Assembly: GCF_008831285.2 (NCBI RefSeq)
Contig: NC_045148.1
Location: 12,527,183 to 12,591,182, forward strand
Length of the DNA stretch: 64,000 nt
From: Nymphaea colorata
Lineage: Eukaryota; Streptophyta; Magnoliopsida; Nymphaeales; Nymphaeaceae
Direction of reading: 5' to 3'
A program made the position numbers and the translations under genes. This document shows, in pieces, positions 36,764-47,630 of this stretch. How positions within the stretch are numbered: the stretch's first letter is position 1; each line of letters starts with the position of its first letter. The notes under the pieces were generated by a model that was given only the letters and a program-made list of their open reading frames with translations, did not search any database and had not been told where the DNA came from.

Positions 36764-37685
36764 CTAATCATGAGTCTCCACGGTCTCCACGGTAGGACTT
36801 GGTTCATCCAAGGAAGGAGTGGCATTGGGATTGAAAGTAGATCTAGCATCACAAGTCATCATCTCTGTCCGAGTACCTCGTCTAGAGTAAAACTGTCCAA
36901 ACAACCGAGGGCCTTCCTTCTCAATGCTAGTGTCACACCTTTCCTCCTTCTCAGGCACATCAATAGTAGTAAGCAATTCTGCTTTCTTGTAGTCCAAAAA
37001 ATCTATAAACTGAAGTTCCTGTCTCTGAGAATACTCTTCCCTGCTCACAGACTGCTCCCCCTGAAGAGGATTCTCACCAAAGTAAGAGGCATGTTCCAAG
37101 AAGGTAACATCCCTCGTAACATAAACTCGACCAGTAATAGGATCAATACATTTGTATCCTTTTTGCATAGGAGAGTATCCAACAAAGACACCTTTGATAG
37201 ACCTAGGATCAAGTTTCTTGACATTTGGACTGTGATCATGGATAAAACATACACAACCAAAAACACGAGGAGGAAGAGGGAATGGTGGACGACTGCCAGG
37301 AAGCAACGAGTGGGGAGTCCTACCATTCAAAACACGACTGGGCATGCGGTTAATAAGATAGGCACTAGTAAGAACAGCATCACCCCAATAGTGTTTAGGA
37401 AGATTTCTCTGAAACAAAAGAGCCCTGGTGACATTAAGAAGTTGACGATTTTTCCTTTCAGCTACCCCATTTTGAGGGGGGGTGTAACTACAAGATGTCT
37501 CATGAACAATCCCCCGTTGTCTAAGAAACTCCTCAATTATCGGACCGGAAAGTTTTAACATTCGCACCATATTGGGTATGCACAAGAAGAATGAATGTCT
37601 CGATGATACGAGGAACCTCACTGCGGTCTTTTAACAAGTACACAAACGTAGCACGAGAGAAATCATCAATGAAAGTGATAAAATA
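36764..37685 (-). pseudogene. copia integrase core and linker
   Basis: Shows FITFIDDFSRATFVYLLKD and FRSDN in one frame, then after a stop and shift GIVHETSCSYTPPQNGVAER with the catalytic Glu, followed by YLINRMPSRVLNG, VFGCVCFIHDHSPNVKKLDP and FVGYSPMQKGYKC. The linker continues to 36764. Confidence 0.82.
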
Positions 37686-39356
37686 CTAGAAACCTTGACG
37701 GGTATGAATTCCCGAAGGTCCCCATACATCAGAGTGAATCAGGGAAAAAGCTTCATTAACACAACTAGTAGAAAGAGGGTACGAAGCCCTCACATGTTTG
37801 GCAAACTGACAAACATCACAAGAAATGGAAGACAAATCAATGGAGGAACACAAGTCTGGAAACAAATGTTTCAAAATCCCAAAAGGTAAATGCCCAAAAC
37901 GTTCATGCCAGTACATAAAGGACTGAAGACAATCTTCTCTTCTTTTATCAGTCTTGCGGATCGTTGTCAACAGAGCAGTAGCCACACGTATGGGAAGACG
38001 ATATAATCCATCATAAGCTAAACCAATCCCAATCCTCTTCCCTGTCACCAAGTCCTGCAAAACACAACGATCGACAGTGAAAATAAGTTCACAATTCAAT
38101 TCTTTAGTAAGTCTACTGACTGACAAGAGATTTAAAGGAAACTGGAGAACATGTAAAGCGCTCTGCACATGAAATTTGTCCAACAAGGACAGAGTGCCTT
38201 CGCCTGCCACACAGGCAGAGGAACCATCTGCAAGAGAAACACGTTCCTTTCCCGAGGACAACTTATACTCATGAAACAATTTTGGATTACCTGTCATGTG
38301 ATGAGTAGCACCTCTATCGACAATCCATTCCCCCACAGAAGAGTTACCTGTATCGCCAATAACTGCAAGAGCTTGATTAGCCTTTTTCTCATCAGGTGTC
38401 GCAGCTTGGTTGACATCGATCCGACCCAAGTAGGCCCTCCGTTCACGAAGCTGGTCAGCAGAAATGGAGACTTTTTCTCCACTGGATGTTTGCACCTCAG
38501 ACACAGGCGTCCTCCCAATAGAAGACCTCCCTTTGTTTCCCTTCTTCTCTGGATGAAGATCCCAACAATAATCCACGGTGTGACCAGTTTTCTTGCAGTG
38601 AGTGCACCGGCGAAGGGATCTAGACGGGCCGCCAGGACCACGACTCACAAGAGCGGATCTCTCATGATAGGGCACAAGTTCCCTCTTCTCCTCATTTGTA
38701 ACCAGCCTTCTCTGTTCTTCCGCTTCAACACAGGAGTACACATCTTCAATACTAGACACCTCTCCTCTTCTAACACCTTCAAACTCATCATTTAAACCTG
38801 CTAAAAAGAGGAACACCCTGTTTTCCCATTCATGAGCAACATAAAGTGCCTGATCATGGGGACAATGCCAAGGAATATCAGAATGATAGTCAAGCTCTTC
38901 CCACTTGGCTTTCAAAGCCCCATAGTACTCTGCAACAGAAGAGTTCCCTTGTCGAATGCCATAGACTGTCTTCATTACTTGGTAAGTACGAATTGTCGTT
39001 TTCTTTTGGCCATACATTTGCTCTAGGATCACCCACATGTCTCTAGCAGTCTTCTTCCGAAGGATAAGGGGCTGAATATCGGCGGAGACGGAGTTGACAA
39101 TCCAAGTTTTCACTTGATTATCCTCAAGAAACCAAGTATGCCACACACCACTTGTTCTTGCTGGTTCGGGGTTGCTCCCGTCGATATAGGCCATCCGACC
39201 ACGGCCAGCAATCCCCATAGTCATAGCAGGCGACCACAAGAAATAGTTCTCCTTTGTAAGGCGAAGAGTGATGACCTGCATGGGAACATTCTCAGTTCTA
39301 AAAGCCCCGATTTCAGTTTGATTTGTGTTGACGGTTGACGTGGAAGAAGCTGCCAT
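37686..39356 (-). pseudogene. copia gag, protease and integrase start
   Basis: The start at 39356 gives MAASSTSTVNTNQTE. It is followed by the gag core (LTKENYFLWSPAMTMGI, TYQVMKTVYGIRQGN), a CCHC knuckle (CTHCKKTGHTVDYC) and protease, where the active site reads VDRGATHHMTG in place of the usual DSG or DTG. The integrase zinc domain follows (WHERFGHLP, CDVCQFAKH), then HSDVWGPSG. A TAG stop ends the frame at 37686 where IDDFSR should follow directly. Confidence 0.85.
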
Positions 39357-40061
39357 AATCACAGACCAGTCTAGCAACGGGCACAGGCGGCGGTAAAACA
39401 CGAGAGGCACCGGCGGAGTACCAAAGGACGATGTTCGGTTGGCAGCAAGGGCAGCAACAGGGAGCAAGTCTCGGCAACAAGGGAGACAGGAAGCAGTAGC
39501 ACAACACAACACAAAAAAAAATAGCAGATAGGCAGGAAGCAGGCAACGGATAAAACGGAGGAGAACGCCGAAACCTCACCGGCGGTAGAGACAGCAAGAG
39601 GGCGGCGCCGGAAAAACGAGAGAGCGGCGCTGGGCGGGTCGTCAGAACCAGGCGGAGGAAGAGGCAGAGCGGCGCTGGGTGGGATATAGAACCAGGTGGA
39701 AGCAGAGGGCGTCGCTAGATCGCCGGAAAACGGGCGGCGCTGGGCGATGCGTCGGGTAACAAAAAACGGAAGAGAGGGACACCGCTGGGCGGCGGCGGCC
39801 GGAACTTGAGCGGCGCTGAGCAGGTCGTCGCTGGGCGGAGGCGTCGGTTGCGACGGACGAAGCTCGGGCACGAGCGTCGGGCACAGGCGATGAACAGCGT
39901 CGGGTGTGTGCGATGAACAGTGCCGGGCGAGACGATGAACAGTGCTGGGCGAGTCGATGAACAGTGCCAGGCGATGAATAGTGTCGGGCGAATCCTCCTC
40001 CAACACGAACAAAAGACAAATGACCAACCAGTAACGCCGGAACTTCATGGCTCTGATACCA

Positions 40062-40307
40062 TGTAGAAACACGAACAAGGAGAGGAAGAAAACAACGATC
40101 ACGATGTAACGTGGAAAAACCCCTCAACTAGAGGGGAAAAAAACCACGGATGAGGAGGAGCCGGTGCCCACTAGCCGCCCGACTCTCTCTCTCTAAGATT
40201 TCATTAACTCATTAAGGATTAGGGTTACATGACTTAAGTAGTGCCCAAAACGGGCTACAAGGCGGGTCGGGTATGGATCCGGACCCGAAACATACGATCT
40301 ATCAACA
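40062..40307 (-). repeat. 5' LTR of copia in hAT
   Basis: Pairs with 34870-35114. The adjoining minus-strand TGGTATCAGAGC at 40050-40061 is a perfect initiator-Met primer binding site. Confidence 0.93.
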
Positions 40308-40312
40308 AAACT

Positions 40313-41520
40313 ATACAATGTTTGTAGGTCCAACTTCTTGTACGACATTATCAAAAACATTGAACAAAATATCAGTAGTCTTAGGAACATCAGACAAGTT
40401 AAGAGATTTCAAGAACATTGCCCCTTTAGGGCAATAAACAAGAAAATTTACAAGTGTTATTGACCTTGTATCAGTCCATCCATCTGACATAATGGAGCAA
40501 CCTATTTTCTTCCAAGATAATTTCAATTGATCGCAATGTTCAGACACTTCTTTCACCGTATTTTGAAGAATTTTACCTAACTGATGATATGATGGCATTT
40601 TGAATTCGGGGCCTATAGAAGCAATTGCATCTGCCATGGCTTGGAATTGAAAAGAATTAACTGCATTAAATGGAATACATACATCATAAAACCATTTTCC
40701 TATCATCTTTTGTGCTTGATATAACATATCTTTAGATGTCATAGCAGCACGAATCTATGGCTGACCACCTGGGCTAGTATATGAAGGGAAAAAGCTTTTA
40801 ATAGAACCAACACTAGACCTACCAGTAGGAACTCTACCACTAGGTGGTCGCATACAACGCTTGACCCTAATATCTGCTGTGCCTCTTTTCTTCCTTTCCG
40901 TTATGCCAGATCGACCTCTTTCATACATGATCCATTTTCCTCTACGATCTCTACTTCTTGAGGTCTCCAAATCTGTTCTTAAACTGCTATCATCTTCATC
41001 ATCACATTCATAAGCTTCTTCCTCTTCTTCTTTATCTTCCAAAGGCTCATTATAGCCTACATCCACGCCTGGCCCTAATATCTGTTGTGCCTCTTCTCTT
41101 CCTTCCCGTTATGCCAGATCGACCTCCTTCATATACGATCCCTTTTCCTCTACGATCTCTACCTCTTGAGGTCTCCAAATCTGTTCTTAAACTGCTATCA
41201 TCTTCATCATCACATTCATAAGCTTCTTCCTCTTCTTCTTCATCTTCCAAAGGCTCATTATAGCCTACATCTGCCTCTTCAATTTCTTTTTGTATCCTCT
41301 TTTGACGTAAAATATGAAACATATCTAAACATTGCTGACGCACAAATAGAGGCAAAGGTTTGTTTGGTCCTCCAACACAAAGAGACACATCTTTGGAGGT
41401 CTCTGCCAAATGGTGTTTCATTCTATTAATTCCTCCTGAAAATGTATTCCCACAAAAGCTACATTTGAGTTTCAAGCGGTTATTCTCCTTCACCCTTTCG
41501 CACCATTGTCATGTAGGATC
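40313..41520 (-). pseudogene. hAT transposase, BED zinc finger and DUF659 part
   Basis: On the minus strand the first part is a BED-type finger (LKCSFCGNTFSGGINRMKHH). The upstream Trp of the BED signature is replaced by a TGA stop (DPT, stop, QWCERVKENN). An acidic linker follows, then DUF659 with CIPFNAVNSFQFQAM, GCSIMSDGWTDTRS and NFLVYCPKGAMFLKS. The linker is present twice because of a 208-bp tandem duplication that also shifts the frame. The reading ends at GPTNIV next to a stop and the copia insertion. Family knowledge: hAT transposases bind element termini through BED domains. Confidence 0.8.
40863..41278. repeat. 208-bp tandem duplication inside the hAT transposase
   Basis: Units 40863-41070 and 41071-41278 both start GRCCCTAATATCTG and both encode VGYNEPLED, YECDDEDDSSLRTDLETSR and RSGIT. 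They differ at several positions, so the duplication predates recent decay. Confidence 0.88.
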
Positions 41521-43744
41521 TATATCTTAAAAAAAAAACGAAATCCTATGGTAAACTTAATGAAAATCATTCAAATTCTTTCAATCTACGATTGTACGGT
41601 AAAAAATTATGAATGTATGGTAAAAACATGAGATTTCATACCTTACGAAGAAGAAATGAAGAAAACCCTTTTCCTCCCAACGAAAAACAACCACCCACGC
41701 ACAAATCGACCCTTTAATATTTGATTTCACGGTGAAAATCAACTTTTTGATGGTGAAAATTGACGATCGTCCTCCTTGATGGCAGTATCCGAGCGTGAGA
41801 AATGAAGAGCAGAGGGTATTTTTCAAAAAGAAGTCGAATAAGTAGGTCTCGGGCTGGTTTCTCCGAAATCAGCCCGTATCGTACGATACGGGTGTATCGC
41901 CCCGTATCGTACGATGCTGGCCCTGTATCGCACGATACGTGCGATACAGGAATGATACACCCCCTATTTACGATACGGGGGGTGCATCGTACCGTATTTT
42001 CAAAACGGTACGATACGTATCGTACGATACGTACAACGCTGCCCCACCTCATCTGTCCTAAGCAGTTATCAATCTAGCATGCACATGCAATTGCGTAGAA
42101 ATTTTTAAACAAAACTAATCACATAATCATCAAACTCTCATGCATACATTCATTCAATCACTTTACAATCATTCAATCACATCACAATCCTAGGATCCAA
42201 CGATTCTAGGAACACACATTCACAAGTTGGCCTTAGGCAGAGATTTGCTTGGAATACCGCCATACCTGTCGTCCACAAACACCCAAAACGCCTCGAACTT
42301 TGAATTTGGTTGCTCAAGGTCTACCGAACGTGCCCGGTGTACCTGCAAACATACACAAGTGGTAAAATCTCTACTTGTTTAGTTTCACAATCTATACAAA
42401 TATAAAACAAAATCATTGAGGCACATGACATCGCCTCAAGGGGGCGGGGTGTCGACATGTAGTGTCGACCCACAAAGCCCTCCAATAGGCCTCTTCTCAG
42501 CCCTAGAGGTTAATACCAAATGGTTTAAGCTTCGTGCTTTCAATTTGAACCGATCACTAATCCATTTCTCCCTTGCTTTCTTAGTTGAGGTTTCAACCTA
42601 ACATACCTACAAGTCCCCAACAACAACTTACGTGCACCTCGACACAAACACACTTCAGGAGTTCGCTACCACGGTTCTAAATCTTCTCCACACCACAATA
42701 ATTTCTACCATGTTTCCTCAATTGCTTTGCAAATCAACTTATAATGCTAAAGAGATAAACATGCACGTGGGCCTTTGTCTTACTCAACATAGTCCTAATT
42801 TTTCCCCAAAATAGCAACATCGCTAATATGCATTCTAAATTATCAATCCTTAATTCTAGCATGCTCAAACAATAATTATGCGTGCTCCAACAAAAAATAT
42901 ACAACAATCTAAGTTCGATTAGGCCTTGCTCACCCCAATTTCAAAGTCTTAGCTGCTACAGTCCTCCCGGCAGCCACCTCACGAGTTCGAGTGATTCCCC
43001 AAACAACCAAAATTAACTGTCGTCGTCACCTCCCAAACCTTCAACTTGCTGGTTTGAGGGGAAAATGATGTGTCCCAAAACTGCAATCCAAACCAACAGC
43101 CCCAAAAATAGTGAGAAGGGGCGAAAAAGAATTCAAGAGGAGGGTCTGACCAAGAGGGTTTGGGCAGAGGGGAGAGCGCACAGGAGAGAGAGTGGAGGAG
43201 GCAAGAGAGTAACAAAGGAGAGGGACCGTGCGGGAGAGAGCTAGCGGGAAGGAGAAGAAGAGAGAGAGAGGCGAGCAAAAGAAGGCATTGGCAGAGAGAG
43301 ACAACCAGTAGAGAGAGTGCTGACGGTGAGGGGAGAGTGCAGGCAGAGAGGGCAAAAGAGCATGAGAGTGGCGGAGGAGGGGAATAGCACGAGAGAGAAA
43401 GGGTTGCACACGAGGGAGGCCTTGCGGCTGAGAGGGGAGACGGCAGAAGCAACGAGAGAGGGAGGAGGAGAAGAAAGAAGAAGGAAGAAAAACAGGGAGA
43501 GGTCGAGAGGGCTCACCTGAGCACCGATGCCGCCACCGCCCTACGCCTCCGTCGCCACAGTCCTTCTTCATTTACCTGCTTCTCAGTGTCGCCAAAACCC
43601 ACGAGAGATGAGAGAACGAAGAAGAAGGAGGCGCTGATGAAGGCGGGGGAGAAAAACGTGTTGGGCTAACACGTGATGGGTTTGGGTCCGGGTCTGGATC
43701 CCGATCCAAATCGATCCTGCTAAAAAAAAAAGAATAACGTTACA

Positions 43745-44039
43745 AGAATAGTAGCCATTGAGCATAAAAAAGGTTACAACAGCTAAACAGGAGTATGCAT
43801 GTATTGATATTCTGATAAAACTACTGCAGTTTTTCTCTTTAGTTTCTTGATAAAGTGTAAATATTTAGTGAACTTTATGTGAATCCAATCTGTTATGTAC
43901 AAGAACTTACTTATTCTGCATCACTTTTTGGAATATATATCTACTTTATGCTTCTGCATGTTTCTCTTTTTTGTTGTTTCAGAATTTTAATTGTAATTTT
44001 GCTGTAATTTCTTAGCCTAGAATTGTGTCCTATTTTCAG
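43745..44039 (+). other. PAT1 intron 2, right end
   Basis: Unique-looking AT-rich sequence between the solo LTR and exon 3, ending in a polypyrimidine tract and CAG. Confidence 0.6.
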
Positions 44040-44096
44040 GTTGAAGGCATGGAAGGTTTTTCTGAGCTTGATGATCTTGCCACTACATTTATGAAG
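44040..44096 (+). CDS. PAT1: PAT1 homologue, coding exon 3 (57 bp)
   Basis: Nineteen codons, VEGMEGFSELDDLATTFMK, follow a strong acceptor (TCCTATTTTCAG) and precede a GTCTGT donor. It continues exon 2 in phase 0. The SD-D-LA-TF-K-LN block (here SELDDLATTFMK, then LN in exon 4) is conserved in plant PAT1 proteins. The exon lies between two introns of more than 15 kb, 296 bases beyond the end of a solo LTR, and is too short for ORF-based finding. Confidence 0.85.
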
Positions 44097-45062
44097 GTCT
44101 GTCTTCTACTTCAGCAATTTAATACAAATTAGATGCATCACTGATCTTCTGACAACAGTATCATTCGCCATATTTTTCTACATAAAACTTCATATTTAAA
44201 AAAATTAGTCATTGAGATTAGGATTCTTTTCTGATCCACATTTGGACACTTCCAATAGGGATTGACTGTTTGTTTCCCTTTTGTTAGTGACGAATGAAAT
44301 GCATTGTCATATATATCATTTACAGGTATGATAAGGTGAGTTATTTCTTGGATATAATATGGCAAAATTATATTTTTTCGAAAAAATCTCGGGAAATGAG
44401 TAATCATCAACCAACACAACAAACGTGAATAAAATGAAGAGACGAACCGTCCAAGTGACGAGCATAAAGTTATGAAACATGAACATAATAAAAATATTTG
44501 TAGAAAACTAGAATATACAAGAGCATATTAGTTATTACTTATTAGAGGAAGAACCTACCTTTTGTCCGACGACTATCGTGGCTGTGGCTGCTTGCAGGCT
44601 TCAAGCCTTCAACGGTTCAACCTATCTGACATTTGACGACAACTTATCTTCAGTGTGGTGACTCCTATCGATGCTCGCAGGTTTCAAGCTTCAAGTTCTC
44701 ACGGTCAGCCTCCGTCCGTCGTCCCCTCTCGGTGTTCGTTCGTTCGGTGACTCCCCTCTCAAGTTCAAAGTTGAAAACCCCTTTTTACTTGAACAATTTT
44801 TTATTTTAACCTAATCTCTCTTTTCTACTTAAAGGTACCTTTTTTGCCATTGAAAGGGGATGTCAAGTTTAAAAAGAACAAACTTTTCTTCAATATTACA
44901 TGCAGTGCCATTATTTAAAAAACAGACCTCGTGCTTAAAAAAAAAAGTTTGCAGCTTTTATTTTTAGTGTTTTTTTCTTGTTTTTTATTTGCTAGCGTTT
45001 TTTAACAGCTGGCTGTTTTTTTTTGCGTGTTTAACACGTTTTTTTTATTAATACGCGTTTTT
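44097..45062 (+). other. PAT1 intron 3, left part
   Basis: AT-rich with T-runs and a CG-containing patch at 44565-44770 that has no recognisable family. No coding motif seen. Confidence 0.5.
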
Positions 45063-45070
45063 GTGACAAT

Positions 45071-45402
45071 CTATGTCTATGAGTATGGGTACAGGGAAGT
45101 GGGTACGGGTACGACATTTTTCCCAATCTTAGTACGGTGGTATGGTGGTAATTATATATTTTTAATTTCAAAAAACACAATTGGTATCATCACATCATTA
45201 AGACAATGTTCTTTTCATAGTTCTTACATATAATTTCATAAAAAAACATAAATAGACTAAGACAATGTTTTTTTTTATGGTTTGGATCGGTTTTCACCCA
45301 GAACTCATCCAAACATACCCAGTCGTACCCCCCCTACTAGTTTTGTCATATCGGTATGCTGGTACGGGTACGTGGGCCTTTCCCATGTACCACTATGACT
45401 TG
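45071..45402. mobile_element. 332-bp Mutator-like small element
   Basis: The left end CTATGTCTATGAGTATGGGTA and the inverted right end CAAGTCATAGTGGTACATGG are imperfect inverted repeats. GTGACAAT flanks both sides (45063-45070 and 45403-45410), extending to 9 bp with one mismatch. GGTACGGGTACG words near both ends link it to the 59701-60311 element. No coding capacity. Confidence 0.55.
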
Positions 45403-45410
45403 GTGACAAT

Positions 45411-47630
45411 GCTAGTATCTCATGTGGTCATAACATATTTAATAAGCTGATTCTCTTACAAAAATAAATAATAAAATGACAATCAACAAAAAATGAAGCC
45501 CCCAAAAAATATTTCCCACCCGCGCGTTCTATAAGGGGCTTAGAGATTACCTCCCGGGCTTCGCCCAGTGCAAGCTGGGTTACAGTAGGAGGGTTCGGCT
45601 GCGCCCAAGAGGAAGGACACTTGCACAGCACGGTGGCCTCCTGTGACGATGGGGGCCGTCTCTCGGCCAGGCTCGGGAGCGACGATTGTAGTCAGCAAGC
45701 CACCCTTGGACAGTGGTTGGGCCTCCATGATGGTTGTTCAGCAGGAGCGGTCGATAGCCGAGACTGCAGTTACAATAGCTGAACAATGGTTTGGCAGTCC
45801 AGTAGTAGGCACGGTTCGGTCCCTGCTCCAGCAGGAGTTCCTAGCGCATGGCCGGCTCCCTCGACTACACGGCTCCTTGGCTTGGTCACCATGGACAGAC
45901 ACAAGAAAGACAACAGTTAAATGCAGACAAAGACAACGTAGCCGTGAGTATCTGATACGGGCCAGCCTAGGAGCCCGCCGAGGGACGAGGACGACGATGT
46001 CGAGAGACGGCGAGCCACACCGGCCAAGCGCCGAGGGAGTGGAGTATCACGCCTTGTGCCGCCCAAAGGCCGAGCGAGGCTAGTAGAGGAGACGGCCACC
46101 CCAGGTGCATCGCACCCCGCAGCGCCAGATCGTGATGAGAGGGGCCGTGGGTCGTCGACCAGGGTAGGCAGTGCCAGCGTCGAGGGACGCCGAAGGTGGC
46201 CTTTATTGGCCGAAGGCGGTGTCGAGAGACGTAGGCCAGCGGACGCCGAGGGGGCGTCGAGCGTGAAAGGCGCTGGGTTTACGCGCCGCGCAGGGAAGGA
46301 GCCCATTGTCGAGGCAGGTATTATTTTCTGTGAGGCTAACCTTTCTTGCAGCCAGCCGAGTGACTAGCCACGGACGAGTGGAACCCAGGAGCTGAGCATC
46401 CCGTCGAGCGAGGGACAGGCGCACATGGAGGACGGCCAGCTCACAGAGACGCGAGAGGAGACCACCCTGGCCGAGACGGGGTGAAGGAGTTGCACCCTTA
46501 CCGAGCGTCACGGCAGACACCCAGGCCAAGCAGTGGGCGTTGTTTTGACTTTGTTGACTGACCCACACGGTCAGGGTTTATTATTTATATATGTTTATAT
46601 GTTTGAGTATTCATGTTGTTATGTAACGTACCGGTACGGGTTGGAATAGTCCCGGGTCACTCAAGCTTATAAGCTTAGACATTAGTGTGTAATGGGACAT
46701 CTTTGATCTATCGAATGTTTTATGCTATGAAATTTCTTTTCTCATTCTCTCTCTTCCTCCTGAGCTGGTCTCTTCCTCTCCCACCGTGAGGGTTTCATCT
46801 CCTCCACCCGAGAGGATCTGGTCCTCTACTCCTTCAACTTCTTCTCCATCTCCCCCTACTCCTTCTTCTACTTCTTCTCTTCTCTTCTTCTTCGTTTTCC
46901 TTTTCTCCCCTTCTTCTGTTTGGTGTCCCTGCCCTTGACGCTATCCACTTCACGCCCAAACAGCACCCACGCAAGCCACGGTTAGAGGAGCTTGTCCTAT
47001 CGCAGACCCCTTCCTGCCACTCATACACCTCTGCTCTCTCCCACGCTGCCCCAATCTGGGAAGTAATCTCAGTGAGCAGGCACCACCGTTGTCTTCCCCA
47101 CTCTCTGGCGACACTCTGGACCAGATTTGAGGAGGAGACAACAATCCACGGCTGAGAAATCCAACCCTGCCGGAATCTGGCGCCCACAAGCGGTGAATCC
47201 AAATGAAATCCGCCAAACCGGCGGCAGTGACCCCAATCTTCGACAGAAAATTGGGGAAAACTCTCCCAACGGTGATCTGACTTTCCCTAATCTCTCCTTT
47301 GAGTTGCTTTTGATGTCTACTAGCTGTTTGAGCTGGATTTATCATTGATACATGCTGAGATTGCATGGAGGAGCTCTACACGGCCCTGCCCTGTACTGAA
47401 GTTGCCTGCGACGGGTGACAGTCCAGCACCTTCACTCCTCAACGACTGGCACTTAGAGAGTCCTTTTGGATCCCATCTTTTGGGCGTCCCTTCCTAATCA
47501 TCCTAGCAAGCTTCAGTCCAAAATTCAGCTCAATCCGAGCTTTGGGTGATTTTTGGCGGATTTTTGAAGATTCAGCCCGACTGCCCTGTTCTGTTTGAGC
47601 TGCCTGCGGCTGGCGACAGTCCAAACATTT
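45411..47630. other. GC-rich, CpG-rich segment of unknown origin
   Basis: From about 45520 the composition changes sharply to GC-rich with many CGs (for example GACGACGATGTCGAGAGACG), unlike the surrounding AT-rich intron. 46570-46930 looks like an LTR R region, with a pyrimidine-rich leader after TTTATGCTATGAAATTTC. An imperfect repeat of the CTGCCCTGT, GCCTGCG, GCGACAGTCCA pattern occurs at 47381-47423 and 47580-47625. No coding motif on either strand was recognised. It may be part of an unclassified retroelement. Confidence 0.4.

Larger units (their letters stand above)
34870..40307 (-). mobile_element. Ty1/copia element, both LTRs, inside the hAT element
   Basis: LTRs of 245 and 246 bp differ by about six substitutions and one indel by eye (about 97% identical). 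The flanking 5-bp duplication is AAACT (34865-34869 and 40308-40312). The primer binding site is at 40050-40061 and the polypurine tract at 35115-35131. Gene order on the minus strand is gag, protease, integrase, RT, RNase H, with several disabling changes. Confidence 0.95.
33959..42041 (-). mobile_element. 8.1-kb hAT element with transposase gene, interrupted by copia
   Basis: The left end CAATGACGCGTATCG and inverted right end CAGCGTTGTACGTATCG are flanked by a perfect 8-bp duplication CCCCACCT (33951-33958 and 42042-42049). The empty site is seen at about 48900 as ACCCCGCCTCATCTG. The ends carry the same CGTATCG-type palindromes as the 724-bp elements, and the left end matches their right end in detail. 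The transposase is coded on the minus strand. Without the copia insert the element is about 2.6 kb, shorter than a usual autonomous hAT, and the region between DUF659 and the C-terminus is missing. Confidence 0.85.
31824..43744 (-). mobile_element. Gypsy (Del/Tekay-like) solo LTR carrying nested elements
   Basis: The outer bases are TGTCACACCCC (31824) and GTTACA (43744), flanked by AAAAT and AGAAT, a 5-bp target duplication with one mismatch. Without its two hAT-type inserts the LTR is about 3.1 kb. It is homologous along its length to the LTR at about 47.6-50.2 kb, including the GA-rich segment (43140-43500 here, 49790-49990 there) and the TCCGGGTCTGGATC end. The LTR orientation is minus, as for the chromovirus in intron 3. 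No internal domain is attached. Confidence 0.75.

Noticed and set aside
40050-40061. Possible tRNA-Met gene fragment
   Set aside because: It is a 12-base primer binding site immediately next to an LTR; likewise at 12168 and 55361.
39371-40127. Arg/Ser/Pro-rich frames of 161-243 residues
   Set aside because: They lie between the 5' LTR and the gag start of a copia element, in its leader, and match nothing known.
43041-43571. Ser/Leu/Pro-rich frames
   Set aside because: They are translations of the GA-rich leader segment of the chromovirus LTR, repeated at 49.8 kb.
45643-46568. Open frames on both strands in the GC-rich block
   Set aside because: High GC content lowers stop-codon frequency in all frames; none of the translations shows a known domain.
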